A program made the translations under genes and the position numbers. Of a stretch of DNA of 64,000 nucleotides, positions 45,717 through 55,633 are shown in pieces (positions within the stretch are counted from its first letter, which is position 1; each line of letters begins with the position of its first letter). The notes under the pieces were generated by a model that ran no database searches, had not been told where the DNA came from, and saw only the letters and a list, made by a program, of their open reading frames with translations. The stretch spans positions 309,613 through 373,612 of the forward strand of contig NW_005202176.1 in the NCBI RefSeq assembly GCF_000372725.1, read 5' to 3'. The stretch is from Emiliania huxleyi CCMP1516 (taxonomy: Eukaryota > Haptophyta > Isochrysidales > Noelaerhabdaceae).

Positions 45717-48700
45717 TCACGCCGGCAGCAGCGTGCCCCGCTCGCGCATCTCGCGCAGGAGCTCGCGCTGCGCGCCCGCGCCGGTCACGGCGTGGGCGGC
45801 GGCGATGCCCGACCCCGCGACGGCCGGGACGCCGATGCCCGGCCAGCACGAGTCGCCGCACGTCAGGAGTCCGTCCACGGCCGTGCGCGCGCCGGGGAAG
45901 GCGGAGTCCGCTGCGGAGAGCTCGGGGCCGTAGGTGCCGCGGTGGCGGCGCAGGAAGCGCTCGTGCGTGAGCGGCGAGCCGACCAGCTCCACATCGACCC
46001 GCGCCCGCACGTCGGGGATGAAGCGCTCGATGGCGGCGTACAGCGGCGCCGCCCGCTCCGCCTTGAGCCGCCCGTACTAATTAGTGAATTAATTATGCGC
46101 CTAGTGAATTAACTAGTTGACTAATTCGTGCCTTGAGCCGCTCGTACTCCGCCGATCCGCGCGTGAGGCCCTCCCAGACCTCGTACGGCTCGGTGGCGGG
46201 CAAGTAGGCGTGGATGACGGCGCGGCCCTCGGGCGCGAGGGAGGGGTCGAGCAGCGACGGCACCGAGACGAAGGCGGCCGACTGCGGCTGCGTCAGCTTC
46301 TCCCACTCTGGCACCTACTCCCGCACGCGCGCGCACTCGTGAGGAGGGCCGCTCCCCTTGCCCTGCGCCGCCCGCTCTGCCGCCCGGGCGCCACGATGTG
46401 GTGGATTGAGGACAGCGCCTGGGAAGGTTCCAGGAAAGGTCCCAGGAGAGGTCTAGGAAGAGCCACGATGTGGTGGATTGAGGACAGCGCCTAGGAAGGT
46501 TCCAGGAAAGGTCCCAGGAGAGGTCTAGGAAGAGCCACGATGTGGTGGATTGAGGACAGCGCCTGGGAAGGTTCCAGGAAAGGTCCCAGGAGAGGTCTAG
46601 GAAGAGCCGCGATGTGGTGGACTGAGGACAGCGCCTGCTCGCTCAGCCCATCGGAGCGGATGCCGAGGTGCAGGTGCACAAAGGACGGCGTCGGAGGCGT
46701 GCTCGCGTCGAGCGGGGCGCTGCCGGTGGCGCGCACCGCAGCGCGCGCTGCCGGAGGCAGGAGCGCCGCTGTCTGCCAGACGGGGGCGTTCGAGATGACT
46801 GCGCGCCGCGCGTGCACGACGCGGCCGCCGACGAGCCGCACGCCCGTGCAGCGGCCGTCCGCCTCGTCCACGAGGATCTGCTCGACGGCGCTGCGCAGCC
46901 GCAGCTCGCCCCCGTGCTTGCGCAGGCCGCGCACGAGCGCCTCCACGACCGCGCCCGATCCGCCGAGGGGGTAGTCCATCCTCGCGCCGTCGGCGTGCAG
47001 CTCGGCGAGCATGTAGACCATGGCCGCGGCGACGGTGCCGTCCGACGGCAGCCCCGAGAAGGCAAAGGCGAGGAAGTCGAACCAGTTGCGCAGCCACGGG
47101 TCCGTCACGCCCGCAGCCTCGAGCACCGCCGACCACGTGCCAGAGAGCAGGTACGCGCGCAAGCCGATGCGCGGGTCAGCCATCGCGCCTAATTCATTAC
47201 CGAATTCGTTCATTCGTTCACCAATCAAGCCGATGCGCGGGTCAGCCATCGCGCCCATGTAGGGTCCCGCCGTTAGCACGGCGCCCACGTCCGCCCGCAG
47301 CGCGATCGGCGGCACGGCGAGCACGGCGCGCTGCAGCGGCTCGATGAACTCGAGCAGCCGGTCCCACTGACCGACCGTCCTCTCGCCGTCGCCCAGCCGC
47401 GCCATCGTCCGCCGCCACTCGCCCATGTCGCCCGCGGCGGCGTAGAAGCCGGCCGGCGCCTCGGGTGTATACATGTTCCAGCCGCCGTACTGCACCCACT
47501 CCGGCGACTCGCCGACCGCGTCGAGCACCTGCCGCAGCGGGTTGGTCGACGGCGCAGCGCACCCGCTCCACAGCGACGGCCCGCTGTCGAACGTGTACCC
47601 GCCGCGCTCGAAGGCGTGCGCGCAGCCGCCCGCGATGTAGTGCGCCTCGCAGACCAGCACCTTGTGGCCGTACTTGGCGCTCAGCGCGCCCGCGCTCAGC
47701 CCGCCCAGCCCGCTCCCAACCACAACCACGTCGTACTCCTCCGCCGCCTCCTCCGCCGCCTCCGCCGCCGCCGCCTCCTCCGCCGCCGCCGCCGCCGCCG
47801 CCTCCGCCGCCGCCGCCGCCGCCTCGCTGCCGGCGAGCGACATCCTCGGCGAGCCGCGTGGCGGCGGGCGGGCGGCCATCTGGACGCTCGCGCGCGCCGC
47901 CGCCGCCGCCGCGCCTCCCGCTGGCGACGGCGGCGCGGGCGGGCGCGTGGGGAGCGCAGGGCGGAGGGCGAGGTAGGCGCAGAGGCCGTAGAAGGGCACA
48001 CACCTTGCGGCGGTGCGCAGCGCGCCGGCCTGCTCTGGCTCGACGCCGCGGCGGCGGAGGTCGTCGTCCACGAGCCAGCCCTGGAAGCAGGCGAAGAGGC
48101 CGAGATCGACCACGAAGCTCGAGCCGAGCCGGTCCTGCGAGAGGAGCTCGCCGAGCGAGGCGAGCCGCGCGGGGAGGTCTCCGAACTCTGGCCTTCCCGC
48201 CACGCCCCAGCCGAGGGCGAGGGTGCCCACCGAGGCGAGGAGCGGACCGAGGAGCCGCGACTCGCCCACCGCCGCCGCCGGCTCGTCGAACTCGTCCGCG
48301 TAGACGACCTCGCCGCCCTCGGGCGAGCGGGTGGCGAGGTACGGCAGGAAGAACGCGTTGGTCAGCAGCTGCATCCAGAGCACGGTCGGGAGCATCGAGC
48401 CCGAGGGGCGGCCCTTGCGGCCGTCGACCAGGAAGCCGCCAAAGGCCGCCGCCCAGGCGAGCAGGAGGTTGAAGATGGCCTCGAGGCCGGGGTGCACGGT
48501 CGGCGCGAAGGGGAGGCCGAGCAGCGGCGAGAGGAGCCAAAAGTTGAGCGACAGGTCGCGCACCTCGACCCAGGTGGCGGCGTCGAGCTGGGTGGCGTCC
48601 GGGCCGGGGAGGATGCCATTCGAGAAGAAGACGATGCTGCAGTAGAGGCCCCACGCGACGAGCGGCACGCCCCGCACCGGCTCCTTGATGACCTTGGAGG

Positions 48701-49208
48701 CGAGGCTGAGCAGCGCGAGACCCGCCGAGCCGGGCTTGAGCGGCGCTGGCTCCGGCACGTCGAAGCCGGAGACGAGTAGGCCGGCAGTGTCGGTCTTGTA
48801 CATGGAGCAGCCGCGAGTGAAGGGCAGCGGCTGGCCGTCGTTCTCGACGTGCCACTGCACGCCGCAGGTGGCGCCTGCGTCGGCAACCTCGTCTATGCAG
48901 AACTGAAAGGTTGGCGGCAGCGCGTCGGCGACGCGGTTGAGGTGCGCCTCGAGTGCCTCCTTGCCGCTGAAGGCGTCTGCGTACTGCGTGTCGTCGTACT
49001 CGCACTCGTCGGCGAACTGAGCGACGGCCGCCGTCATGTCACGCTCGTTCCAGGCGGCAAAATAGCGGCGAATGGCCGCCGCCGCCGGTCCCTCGGCAGG
49101 AGGAGCGGTCATGCGCAGCGAGAACGCGCTCGAGCGCAGCGATGGGCTGCGGATTGGACCCACGTCGGGGCGGCGGAGGGCCACGGTGGCTGAGCCGACG
49201 AGCAACAT
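45717..49208 (-). CDS. SnoaL-like / membrane domain / carotenoid isomerase-type FAD oxidoreductase fusion
   Basis: Four exons on the minus strand: 49208-47255, 47188-46608, 46314-46132, 46061-45717, summing to 1020 codons plus stop. Domains: presequence ([17 protein letters not shown]); SnoaL/NTF2-like ([20 protein letters not shown] ... [17 protein letters not shown]); a polytopic domain ([24 protein letters not shown]...[14 protein letters not shown]) known from plant and algal plastid proteins; an Ala/Glu linker; then an FAD-binding fold ([37 protein letters not shown]) and the CrtISO C-terminus ([20 protein letters not shown]). CrtISO-type enzymes isomerise or otherwise modify carotenoids in plastids. 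All three introns are GC-AG. The fusion is an unbroken frame over 651 codons, though two genes merged in one exon cannot be excluded. Confidence 0.78.
46060..46148 (-). repeat. 19-bp duplication around a 51-bp AT-rich insert = 70-bp GC-AG intron
   Basis: GCCTTGAGCCGCYCGTACT is at 46060-46078 and 46130-46148 (one difference). Read with the gene, CTCAAG|GC occurs in both copies; splicing between them removes exactly 70 bp (46062-46131) and restores [14 protein letters not shown]. Unspliced, the insert shifts frame and adds stops. Confidence 0.88.
46393..46632 (-). repeat. 72-bp minisatellite copying an exon end and GC donor of the isomerase gene
   Basis: GATGTGGTGGA recurs at 72-bp steps (near 46395, 46467, 46539, 46611). 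The copy at 46609 is the true exon end (SSVHHIA). Each unit ends in G(T/C)G|GCTCTTCC, so all four offer an equivalent GC donor (exon ends at 46608, 46536, 46464, 46392) to the acceptor at 46315, all in frame. Confidence 0.92.
47160..47255 (-). repeat. 30-bp perfect duplication around a 36-bp AT-rich insert = 66-bp GC-AG intron
   Basis: CAAGCCGATGCGCGGGTCAG and ten further bases occur at 47160-47189 and 47226-47255. The insert, read with the gene, contains AACGAATGAACGAATT and ends TAATGAATTAG just before GCGCGATGG. Splicing ATGG|GC...TTAG|GC removes 66 bp and gives [18 protein letters not shown] once instead of twice. Confidence 0.9.
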
Positions 49209-49271
49209 CGCAAACAGAGCAGTCAGCAGTGCCCCAGTTTCTGAGAAACTTCCGGCGACCCAAATTTTTTC

Positions 49272-49330
49272 TTAGGTTGGCTCCTCGGCCCTGGATGTGA
49301 GGTTACCGACTGCACTCCAAGTGCTCCAAG
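49272..49330 (+). repeat. Dispersed repeat shared with 4007-4062
   Basis: Second copy of the GGCCCTGGATGTG ... CACTCCAAGTGCTCCAA element, located where the 5' exon of the DnaJ gene would be expected. Confidence 0.8.
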
Positions 49331-49382
49331 GTTGTCGCGCGAAACGCTTGAATGAAAGCCAAACACGGCCTTTCCACAGACA

Positions 49383-50669
49383 GGTGGCGCATACGCACAC
49401 GGGCCCGTCCCCGTCCCGTACCCGTCTCCAGAGGGACCCAAGACGACCATCGACCTGGCGGCCGTCGAGGTGGAGGCGCAGGAGGAGTACCGGAAGAGCC
49501 GCAAGCTCGTGGAGGGCGAGGCGGAGGCGCCTGAGTACACGCCGACGGCGACGCCCAAGGAGCGCGGCCTGTACGAGGCCCTCGGCGTCGAGCCCGACGC
49601 CAGCGCCGCCAAGATCAAGAAGGCGTACTACAAGCTGGCGATGAAGGAGCACCCCGACAAGGGAGGCGACAAGGAGAAGTTCCACGCCATCGGCGACGCG
49701 TACCAGGTGCTGTCGGACGTGCCGAAGCGCAAAAAGTACGCCGCGCGCACACGCGGAGCGCCCCCCACTCGCACCCATGCCCCGTCTCATGATTCCGTCT
49801 CCTCGTCGCTCGCAGATACGACGAGCTCGGTATGGCGGGGCTCAACGACGCGCCGCTGGCGGACCCGGGGGTCGTGTTCGCGATGATGTTTGGGGAGCGG
49901 AAGTTTGGGCACCTCGTGGGCGATCTGGCGGTGGTCACGCAGCAGCGACTGCAGGACGAAGGGCTCACGAAGGAGGCCACGGCCGAGAAGCTCAAGGCTG
50001 CGCAGGACGCGCGGGAAAACCGCCTCGCGAAGCTGCTGGCCACGCGCCTGGATGAGTGGGTGAGTGGGGACAAGGAGAAGTTTGTGCGCGAGGCGCTGGT
50101 GGAGGTCGCCGAGCTCCACGAGCTGCACATGGGTCCGCAGATGCTCGCCAGCATCGGTGCGCGAGCGCAACTCCTGTACCTACACGACCCTCACAGCGCG
50201 CGCACGCACCGTACCCACACGCATGTCGCCATCCCTCACAGCGCGCGCGCACTCCACCGCAGGCATCGAGTACGAACTCTCGGCGGACCGCGCCCTCGGC
50301 GTGAAGGGGCACGACTGGTTTGGCCACGCGGCGTTGAGCCACCAGTTCGCCTCCGCCTCCAAGGCGCTGCGCGCGTCGCAGCAGATGGCAAAGGACGCCG
50401 CCGAGTTCGACAAGCTCGACGACGAGCAGAAGGCGGCGCAGCAGGCGCAGTTCGCCGCGCAGATGCAGAACTCGCTCTACAACTTGATGGCCATTGACAT
50501 CGAGTCGACGGTCGCGTCCGCCGTCGCCAAATGCTGCGCCGACACGTCCGTCTCAAAAGACGTCCGCCGCGAGCGCGCCAAGGGCTTGCTCAAGCTGGGC
50601 AAGATCTTCCGCGGCGTGCTCCCGCCGGCGGCGGAGGCGGCGCCGGCGGCGGCCGCGCCCGTGTCGTGA
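49383..50669 (+). CDS. DnaJ protein with DNAJ-X domain (J-X type), 5' exon not found
   Basis: Exons: from an acceptor near 49383 to 49735, 49816-50156, 50263-50669 (both introns GT-AG, 80 and 106 bp). Sequence: [21 protein letters not shown]-domain [20 protein letters not shown] with the HPD tripeptide ([13 protein letters not shown]), then [40 protein letters not shown] and a helical C-terminus ([35 protein letters not shown]). J plus FGxxxFxxLVG plus long helical tail is the DNAJ-X family (yeast Caj1/Djp1, plant ATJ10), Hsp70 co-chaperones; Djp1 aids organelle protein import. No ATG is visible in frame upstream; a dispersed repeat at 49272-49330 may have replaced or displaced exon 1. Confidence 0.82.
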
Positions 50670-51141
50670 GCCGGTGGAGCGTGCAGCGCAGCCTTCCGCT
50701 CGGACGAGCCACGCAAAGAAGCAGGCAGCCTGCCAGGTGCCGGATTGGGAGCAGCCGGCGTGGTGCCAGAGGGCCACGCGGCCGCTCTCGTACACGTCGA
50801 GCTCGCTGGTGTCGCGCCCGCGCCAGAGCGGGGCTCACGCTCGGTCAGTACGACGCGGGACGCGCGCATCCGCATCGAGACCTCTCATACTAGAGCATCA
50901 TCGGCCATGGCCGCAGGGAGCGCGGGGGAGGGCGCTGGGAGCAACACGGAGCTCCGTTGGACGTTTTCAAGATTTTTAGCGTGTCAGAGTGTGAATTCAG
51001 TGGAACTAGCCAACTAGCAACTTCCCCACTCAAAAGCAACAGCAAAATAAATAGTGGGACAGAGTGCGACGTCCCTGCGTCGCTCCTGTCATGCAATGGG
51101 TCGCGCCCCGACTTGCGGCGCGGCTTGACCTGTACATAGGC

Positions 51142-52215
51142 TTATCCGCACCCTTTGGCGGTGATGCCGGCGACGGCCTTGCCCAGGAAGGTGTCGACGA
51201 AGGCCTTGATCTTATCGGCGACGCCACGGAAGCGCGGGTCGGCGTTGCAGTGCGCCAGCCACGCCGCCAGCTTTGGACGGCCCTCGGTGACGGACCCCAC
51301 GAGCGAAGCGGCGGCCTGGTCCTGCATCATGGCGACGGTCGGGTAGAGGACGACGTCGGCGAAGGAGATCGCGTCGCCGACACAGTAGGGCCCCGCGGGC
51401 CGCAGCAGCGACTCGACAAGATCGAGCTGCTTGAGGAGGTCCTTGAGGCGAGCGGCCCGCTCCGGGCCCGGCATCGCAGCCTTGTAGAAGACGGCCTGCG
51501 GCGGAGAGAGGCGCTGCCTCACCCCGGCACTGCCTCGCGCGCAGACGGGTGCGGCGGAGGCGCGGGGCGGCGGCGCTCTGCGGGTGGGAGAGTTGCGGCG
51601 TGGTGCCTGGTTCGAGAAGAACTGCGGCTGGGAGCAGTTTGTGCCAGAGATGTACATATCGTGCACGCGGACGAGGAGGGCGCTCAGCGCGCGAGCCTCG
51701 ACCGTCGGGCCGCGGCAGTCGTTCTCGAGCAGCGGAGCGTACTTGTCGGCGACGTACGACAGGATGACGTCCGACTCGAACAGGCGCAGCCTGCACGCAG
51801 AGCGCGACGGTGTGAGAAGATGGTGGCGGCGGCGGTCCCCGCTCGTGAATCGCCGCGCGACCCTCCGGCGGTGAGGGCCACGGGACACAGCTTTTGTGGC
51901 GAGACCTGCGGCGGGCGGTGAGCATGAGCATGAGCCGTGCAACCGGCTAGCTGTCGCGCTGCTCCGTCGCCTTTGCAAACTCGTCGCCGCCAAAGCCGCC
52001 GTAATCGGCGGGCGTCTTCCAGTCGATCACCTTGCCACGAGGGGTGCCCGGCGGCGTGGAGCAAATGGGCGAGGCCCGGGCTTGGTGTGCCGTGGTGAGA
52101 CGTGGGTGGCGGTGATGCAAACCTCGCCGAGCTTTGGGTTGAGGGCGGCAAAGAGCATGAGCCTGCCTGGGTTGTTGGTCGATATAATAACCACGGTGTC
52201 CTTCTTGCTGGCCGC
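51142..52215 (-). CDS. Glutathione S-transferase-like protein, multi-exon
   Basis: Minus-strand exons: ~52215-52123 (KKDTVVIISTNNPGRLMLFA ALNPKLGE), 52030-51960 (VIDWKTPADYGGFGGDEF), 51790-51607 (LRLFESDVILSYVADKYAPL ... SQPQFFSNQ) and 51495-51142 (AVFYKAAMPGPERAARLKDL, GPYCVGDAISFADVVLYPTV, then TFLGKAVAGITAKGCG-stop). FESDVILSYVA is the end of the thioredoxin fold that binds glutathione; SFADVVLYPT is the GST C-terminal N-capping region. Two of three introns have GC donors. Between the second and third exons the usual N-P-x-G-K-x-P loop with the cis-Pro is missing, so an exon is unseen or the protein lacks a normal glutathione site. The 5' exon is not identified. Confidence 0.7.
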
Positions 52216-52599
52216 AGGCGGCGGCTGCACGTCGCAGGACTGGCGCTCGGCGGGACGTCCCTGACGGCCATTGCCGAAAACCTCGACGTCTCGTGCACCA
52301 TGTCCGATCGCAGCCTTCGAGGCGAGGCCCGCCATGTCGTCGAGCGCTCCGGGAAGGTCGAACTCGATGTCGCGGGACGAGTGGCGAGCGCGGGACATGT
52401 CGCTGCTGGGGTGTGTGGTCGCAGCAGATCTCTGGCGCGGCCTGGGGTGCACACCAGCTGGGTGCACACGGACCCGAGGTGTCGTTCTCGAGGTTCTCGG
52501 AGGGGTGGATATGCTTCGGCCTGCGGTGCCTAACCATGAATACCAGGCGTTTGCGGATTTGCTTTTTCGTTTTTCACTGCGCCCTTCGCTGTTCATTTG

Positions 52600-53237
52600 C
52601 GAGAGATTCTCCCGCCATTCTCTCGCCATTCTCCCGCCATTCTTCCTCCTTTTGTTTAAATTCTTCCTCCGTTTTCCGAGTAATAACGGATTTGCAAGAA
52701 AAACCGATTTTCAACCCTGACTCGCACCAAAACGCCCTACCTACCTACCTATTGCGGGCGCCAATCGCCAGGAGCCTGGCTCCGTGGTCCGTGCCCCACC
52801 TACCTACCTATTCCCACCCAGGCCGCGCAGCGAACGAAGCGAAAAAATACCCGTTAGCCCTCTGCGAATAGCAATAGGCTCCCAGCCGGCTTGTACCGCG
52901 GTGCGCGCCGCTCGCGAGCCCGCCAGAGCATGGCCTACGGGGCTTTTGACGCGTTGGACGGCCCTGTTCGCGGCTAAACGCGCCGTCTCCCGCGCGAGCG
53001 AAGCGGTCCCCCCCCCCGCCCCCCGCCCCGCCCCCCCCCCCCCCCCACACACCACCACCTACCTACCTATTGCGGGGCCCTCTGGGGCGGTCAAAACCGG
53101 ACCTACCTACCTATTGCATAGGGTCTAACCGTGGGGAACAGACCCCCTATCTGGGTAGGAGCCGGAACCCTGGGGTGCACGGAGTTAGTTGCAACCCTCT
53201 CCTCTCCCGAGGTGTCAAAGTGATGACCCTTTGCGTC
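52600..53237 (+). repeat. Non-coding repeat tract with CCTACCTACCTATT motifs
   Basis: CTCCCGCCATT/CTCGCCATT runs tandemly at 52606-52645. CCTACCTACCTATT occurs near 52738, 52798, 53058 and 53102, three of four followed by GCG or GCA. A 13-C run lies at about 53032-53045. No gene is supported between 52216 and 54010. Confidence 0.7.
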
Positions 53238-53380
53238 GAACCCGAGACCTAGCGCGGTGGGTTGGAGGGGGCTCGCTGCGAGGAAGGGCTGTGTAAGAAG
53301 CCGATCCCCGTAGTCCGCCCCACTCCTCCCCATCGTCGGGCCGCATAAGCGGCCGCGCCTCGCAGGTTCGTCGTTTCGTC
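53238..53380 (+). repeat. Dispersed repeat shared with 41010-41112
   Basis: Second copy of the GAGACCTAGCGCGGTGGGTT ... GCCTCGCAG element with about 45 bp more in the middle. Confidence 0.8.
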
Positions 53381-53401
53381 CTCTATAGAGAACACACACC
53401 T

Positions 53402-53436
53402 GAGATTTTTAGCAATACCAAACAACTCTAACACTT
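53402..53436 (-). repeat. Terminal-like dispersed motif, copy 3
   Basis: GAGATTTTTAGCAATACCAA followed by ACAACTCTAACACT, nearly identical to 29684-29718. It lies 20 bp after the preceding dispersed repeat. Confidence 0.8.
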
Positions 53437-54010
53437 TGTTTTTGTGTTGCTCTATAGCCGCGAGAGCGGCACAGTAAAAAAAACGCGTGTCGTGTCCTGA
53501 GCAGTGGTCCGACAGCATCAAGCGATCGGGTCGCTCGCGGAAGCCGGCCTCTCTCCTGTGCCAAGGCAGCTCGTCAAAAAGCGGCCCCTAGCCCCCGCCG
53601 CTGGTGCGAGTTGACGACCAGGCGCGCCACGAGCCCAGCCACCCCCGAGGCTTGCGCTGCCACAGCGCGCGCCCACCGCGGAAATGCGGGGGCAGCATGC
53701 CAGGTTTGCGAACTCCGCTGTGCGCCGACAAGCGGTATGGCGCCGAGGAGAGGCCATTTTCCTATTAGAAAAGGCTGCCGAGCGCAAGATTTTCTTCGCT
53801 GCGCGCCCAACCATGGTGGGCACGCAGCGCGGGGCGCCTGCGGCGCCCATTTTTTGAAATGTCTGCCACTCGCCTAACCTGATCTCAGAATCACTCTCCT
53901 CTTCGCAGCCGCGGTCGACACACGACAGCCGCAGGGTCTGCTGCTCTCTGCCGTGCTCACGCGGCGGCCCGCCAGGCCCAACGCGCCCTTGCCGCCCGGT
54001 CGGGGCTCGC

Positions 54011-55633
54011 CTAGACGTCGATGCCGCGCTCCTCGCACACGGCCGCCAGCTCAGGCTGCACCTTGTTCTCCCAGCCCACGACGCGGAGCATCTGCGCGCG
54101 GAGCACCGGAGCATCAGCACGCGAGGGGAGGCGCGATGAGCATTGGGCGGGGGAGGGGCGTGCGGCGAGGGGTTCGTCTCGCGCCTTCAAGCTCGGGGCG
54201 GCCAGCGCCTTGCAGCCCTCTTCGCCAATCTGGTTGCCTTCGAGATAGAGCGTCTCGAGCCGCGGCGCTGTCCCCTCCTTTCCGATGGCGGCGGCCAGCG
54301 CCTTGCAGCCCTCGTCGCCAATCTTGTTGCCAACGAGAGAGAGCGTCTCGAGCCGCGGCACTGCCCCCTCCTTGCCGAGGGCGGCGGCCAGCGCCTTGCA
54401 GCCCTCGTCGCCGATCTGATTGTAGTTGAGCCAGAGCTTCTCGAGCCGCGGCGCCGCCCCGCTTGCCAGGACCTCCGCCAGCTGCGCCACCTCCGCGTCG
54501 CCCCAGCCGAGGTCGCCGTAGATCAGCACGGTCACCTTGCCAAACTGCTCCTAGAAGGCGGCCTCGTACAGCCGCTTCACCAGCGGCTTGTCGTCCTTGC
54601 CGTTGGTGAAGCTCTTCGACTCCAGCTCCGCTGCGAACGCAGACGGCAGCAGCGGAGGGCGCCGGCCGCCGTCCTGGGTGCAGTCGTCGGTTAGGCTGCC
54701 CCAGTCGTACTCCACGCCGTCGCGCATCTTGCCGAGGTCGAGCGAGAGGCGGCCGTCCTTGGTCAGGCTCGCCCAGCTGTTCTCGCAGAAGCACCAGCCG
54801 CGGTCAAAGTACGTGGCCACGTTGGTGCCCTCGGCCTGGTCCTCCGCATTGTGGCCGTCCGGGAAGGAGGTCAGCCGCAACACGAAAATCTGCGGGTTGG
54901 AGTAGAGGGTGCCGAGGCAGCCCAGCCCCTGCTTGAAGAGCGCGTTCTGCTCCTCGGTGCGCTCGACGCCGTGGGCGGGGTCGGGGTGCTGGTGCAGCGA
55001 GCCGAAGTCCCAAAAGACGCCGAGCCGCGTGAGGGGGCTGTGCGCGAAGTGGCTGTCAGTGAGCAGGGCCTTGAGCGCCCTTGCGACGCGGGAGAGGTTG
55101 GCTCCGCGCGGGTCGGGGTGGTCCTTGGTCAGCCACGGGTAGGAGAGCGCGGCGACGGGAAAGTCATCCTCGTCTGTGGCCTCGGCGAGGTCGGCGAGGG
55201 AGAGGAAGGCCTCTTTGGGCAGCGCCTGGCGGTGGGCGAGGACGCCACCCGCCTCGGCGTGGCTGATAATCCACTGAGCGTCGAGGAGTGCGACGGCGCC
55301 GCTCGCGAGGACCGGCTCCAGGTCGCCGCCGCCGTGCTTGCGCCAGTTCTTCAGCTTCTTGGCGGCAGAAGCGCGGGCCAGCCGCGCGTGTTGCACGGCG
55401 AACAGTATGATGCAAGCTTTCGGCCCGGAGCGAGATGCGTGAACCGCCGGGCCGGAGCGGATGGGGCGCACACCGCGAGAGCGGCGTTCCGGCTCTAGCG
55501 CAAGCCAGTGGCTTTTGTACCACGCGAACCACGCCTCTAGCTTGCTCTCGTCCACGCCGAGATCGGTGACCGGCTGCGTTGGCGCGGCGGTGCAGGGCAG
55601 CGACTTCTCGAAACACGCGCGCTTGGACAGCAT
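54011..55633 (-). pseudogene. LRR (RNI-type) protein gene interrupted by one in-frame TAG
   Basis: From ATG at 55633 (MLSKRACFEKSLPCTAAPTQ) the minus frame is open to TAG at 54551-54553 and then continues in the same frame to 54011. N-terminal ~360 residues: FAWYKSHWLALEPERRS, FPVAALSYPWLTKDHPDP, GVFWDFGSLHQHP, FDRGWCFCENSWASLTKD, a module common in haptophyte proteins, function unknown. After the stop come EQFGKVTVLIYGDLGWGDAE and three ~28-residue leucine-rich repeats (LEKLWLNYNQIGDEGCKALA; LETLSLVGNKIGDEGCKALA; LETLYLEGNQIGEEGCKALA). The junction YEAAF-stop-EQFGK is otherwise seamless, so a single-base change (for example GAG to TAG) explains it. It may be a young pseudogene, a sequencing error or a readthrough site. 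Confidence 0.8.

Noticed and set aside
53518-54120. 200-codon minus frame
   Set aside because: Overlaps the LRR gene tail in another frame and has no recognisable domain or repeat structure.
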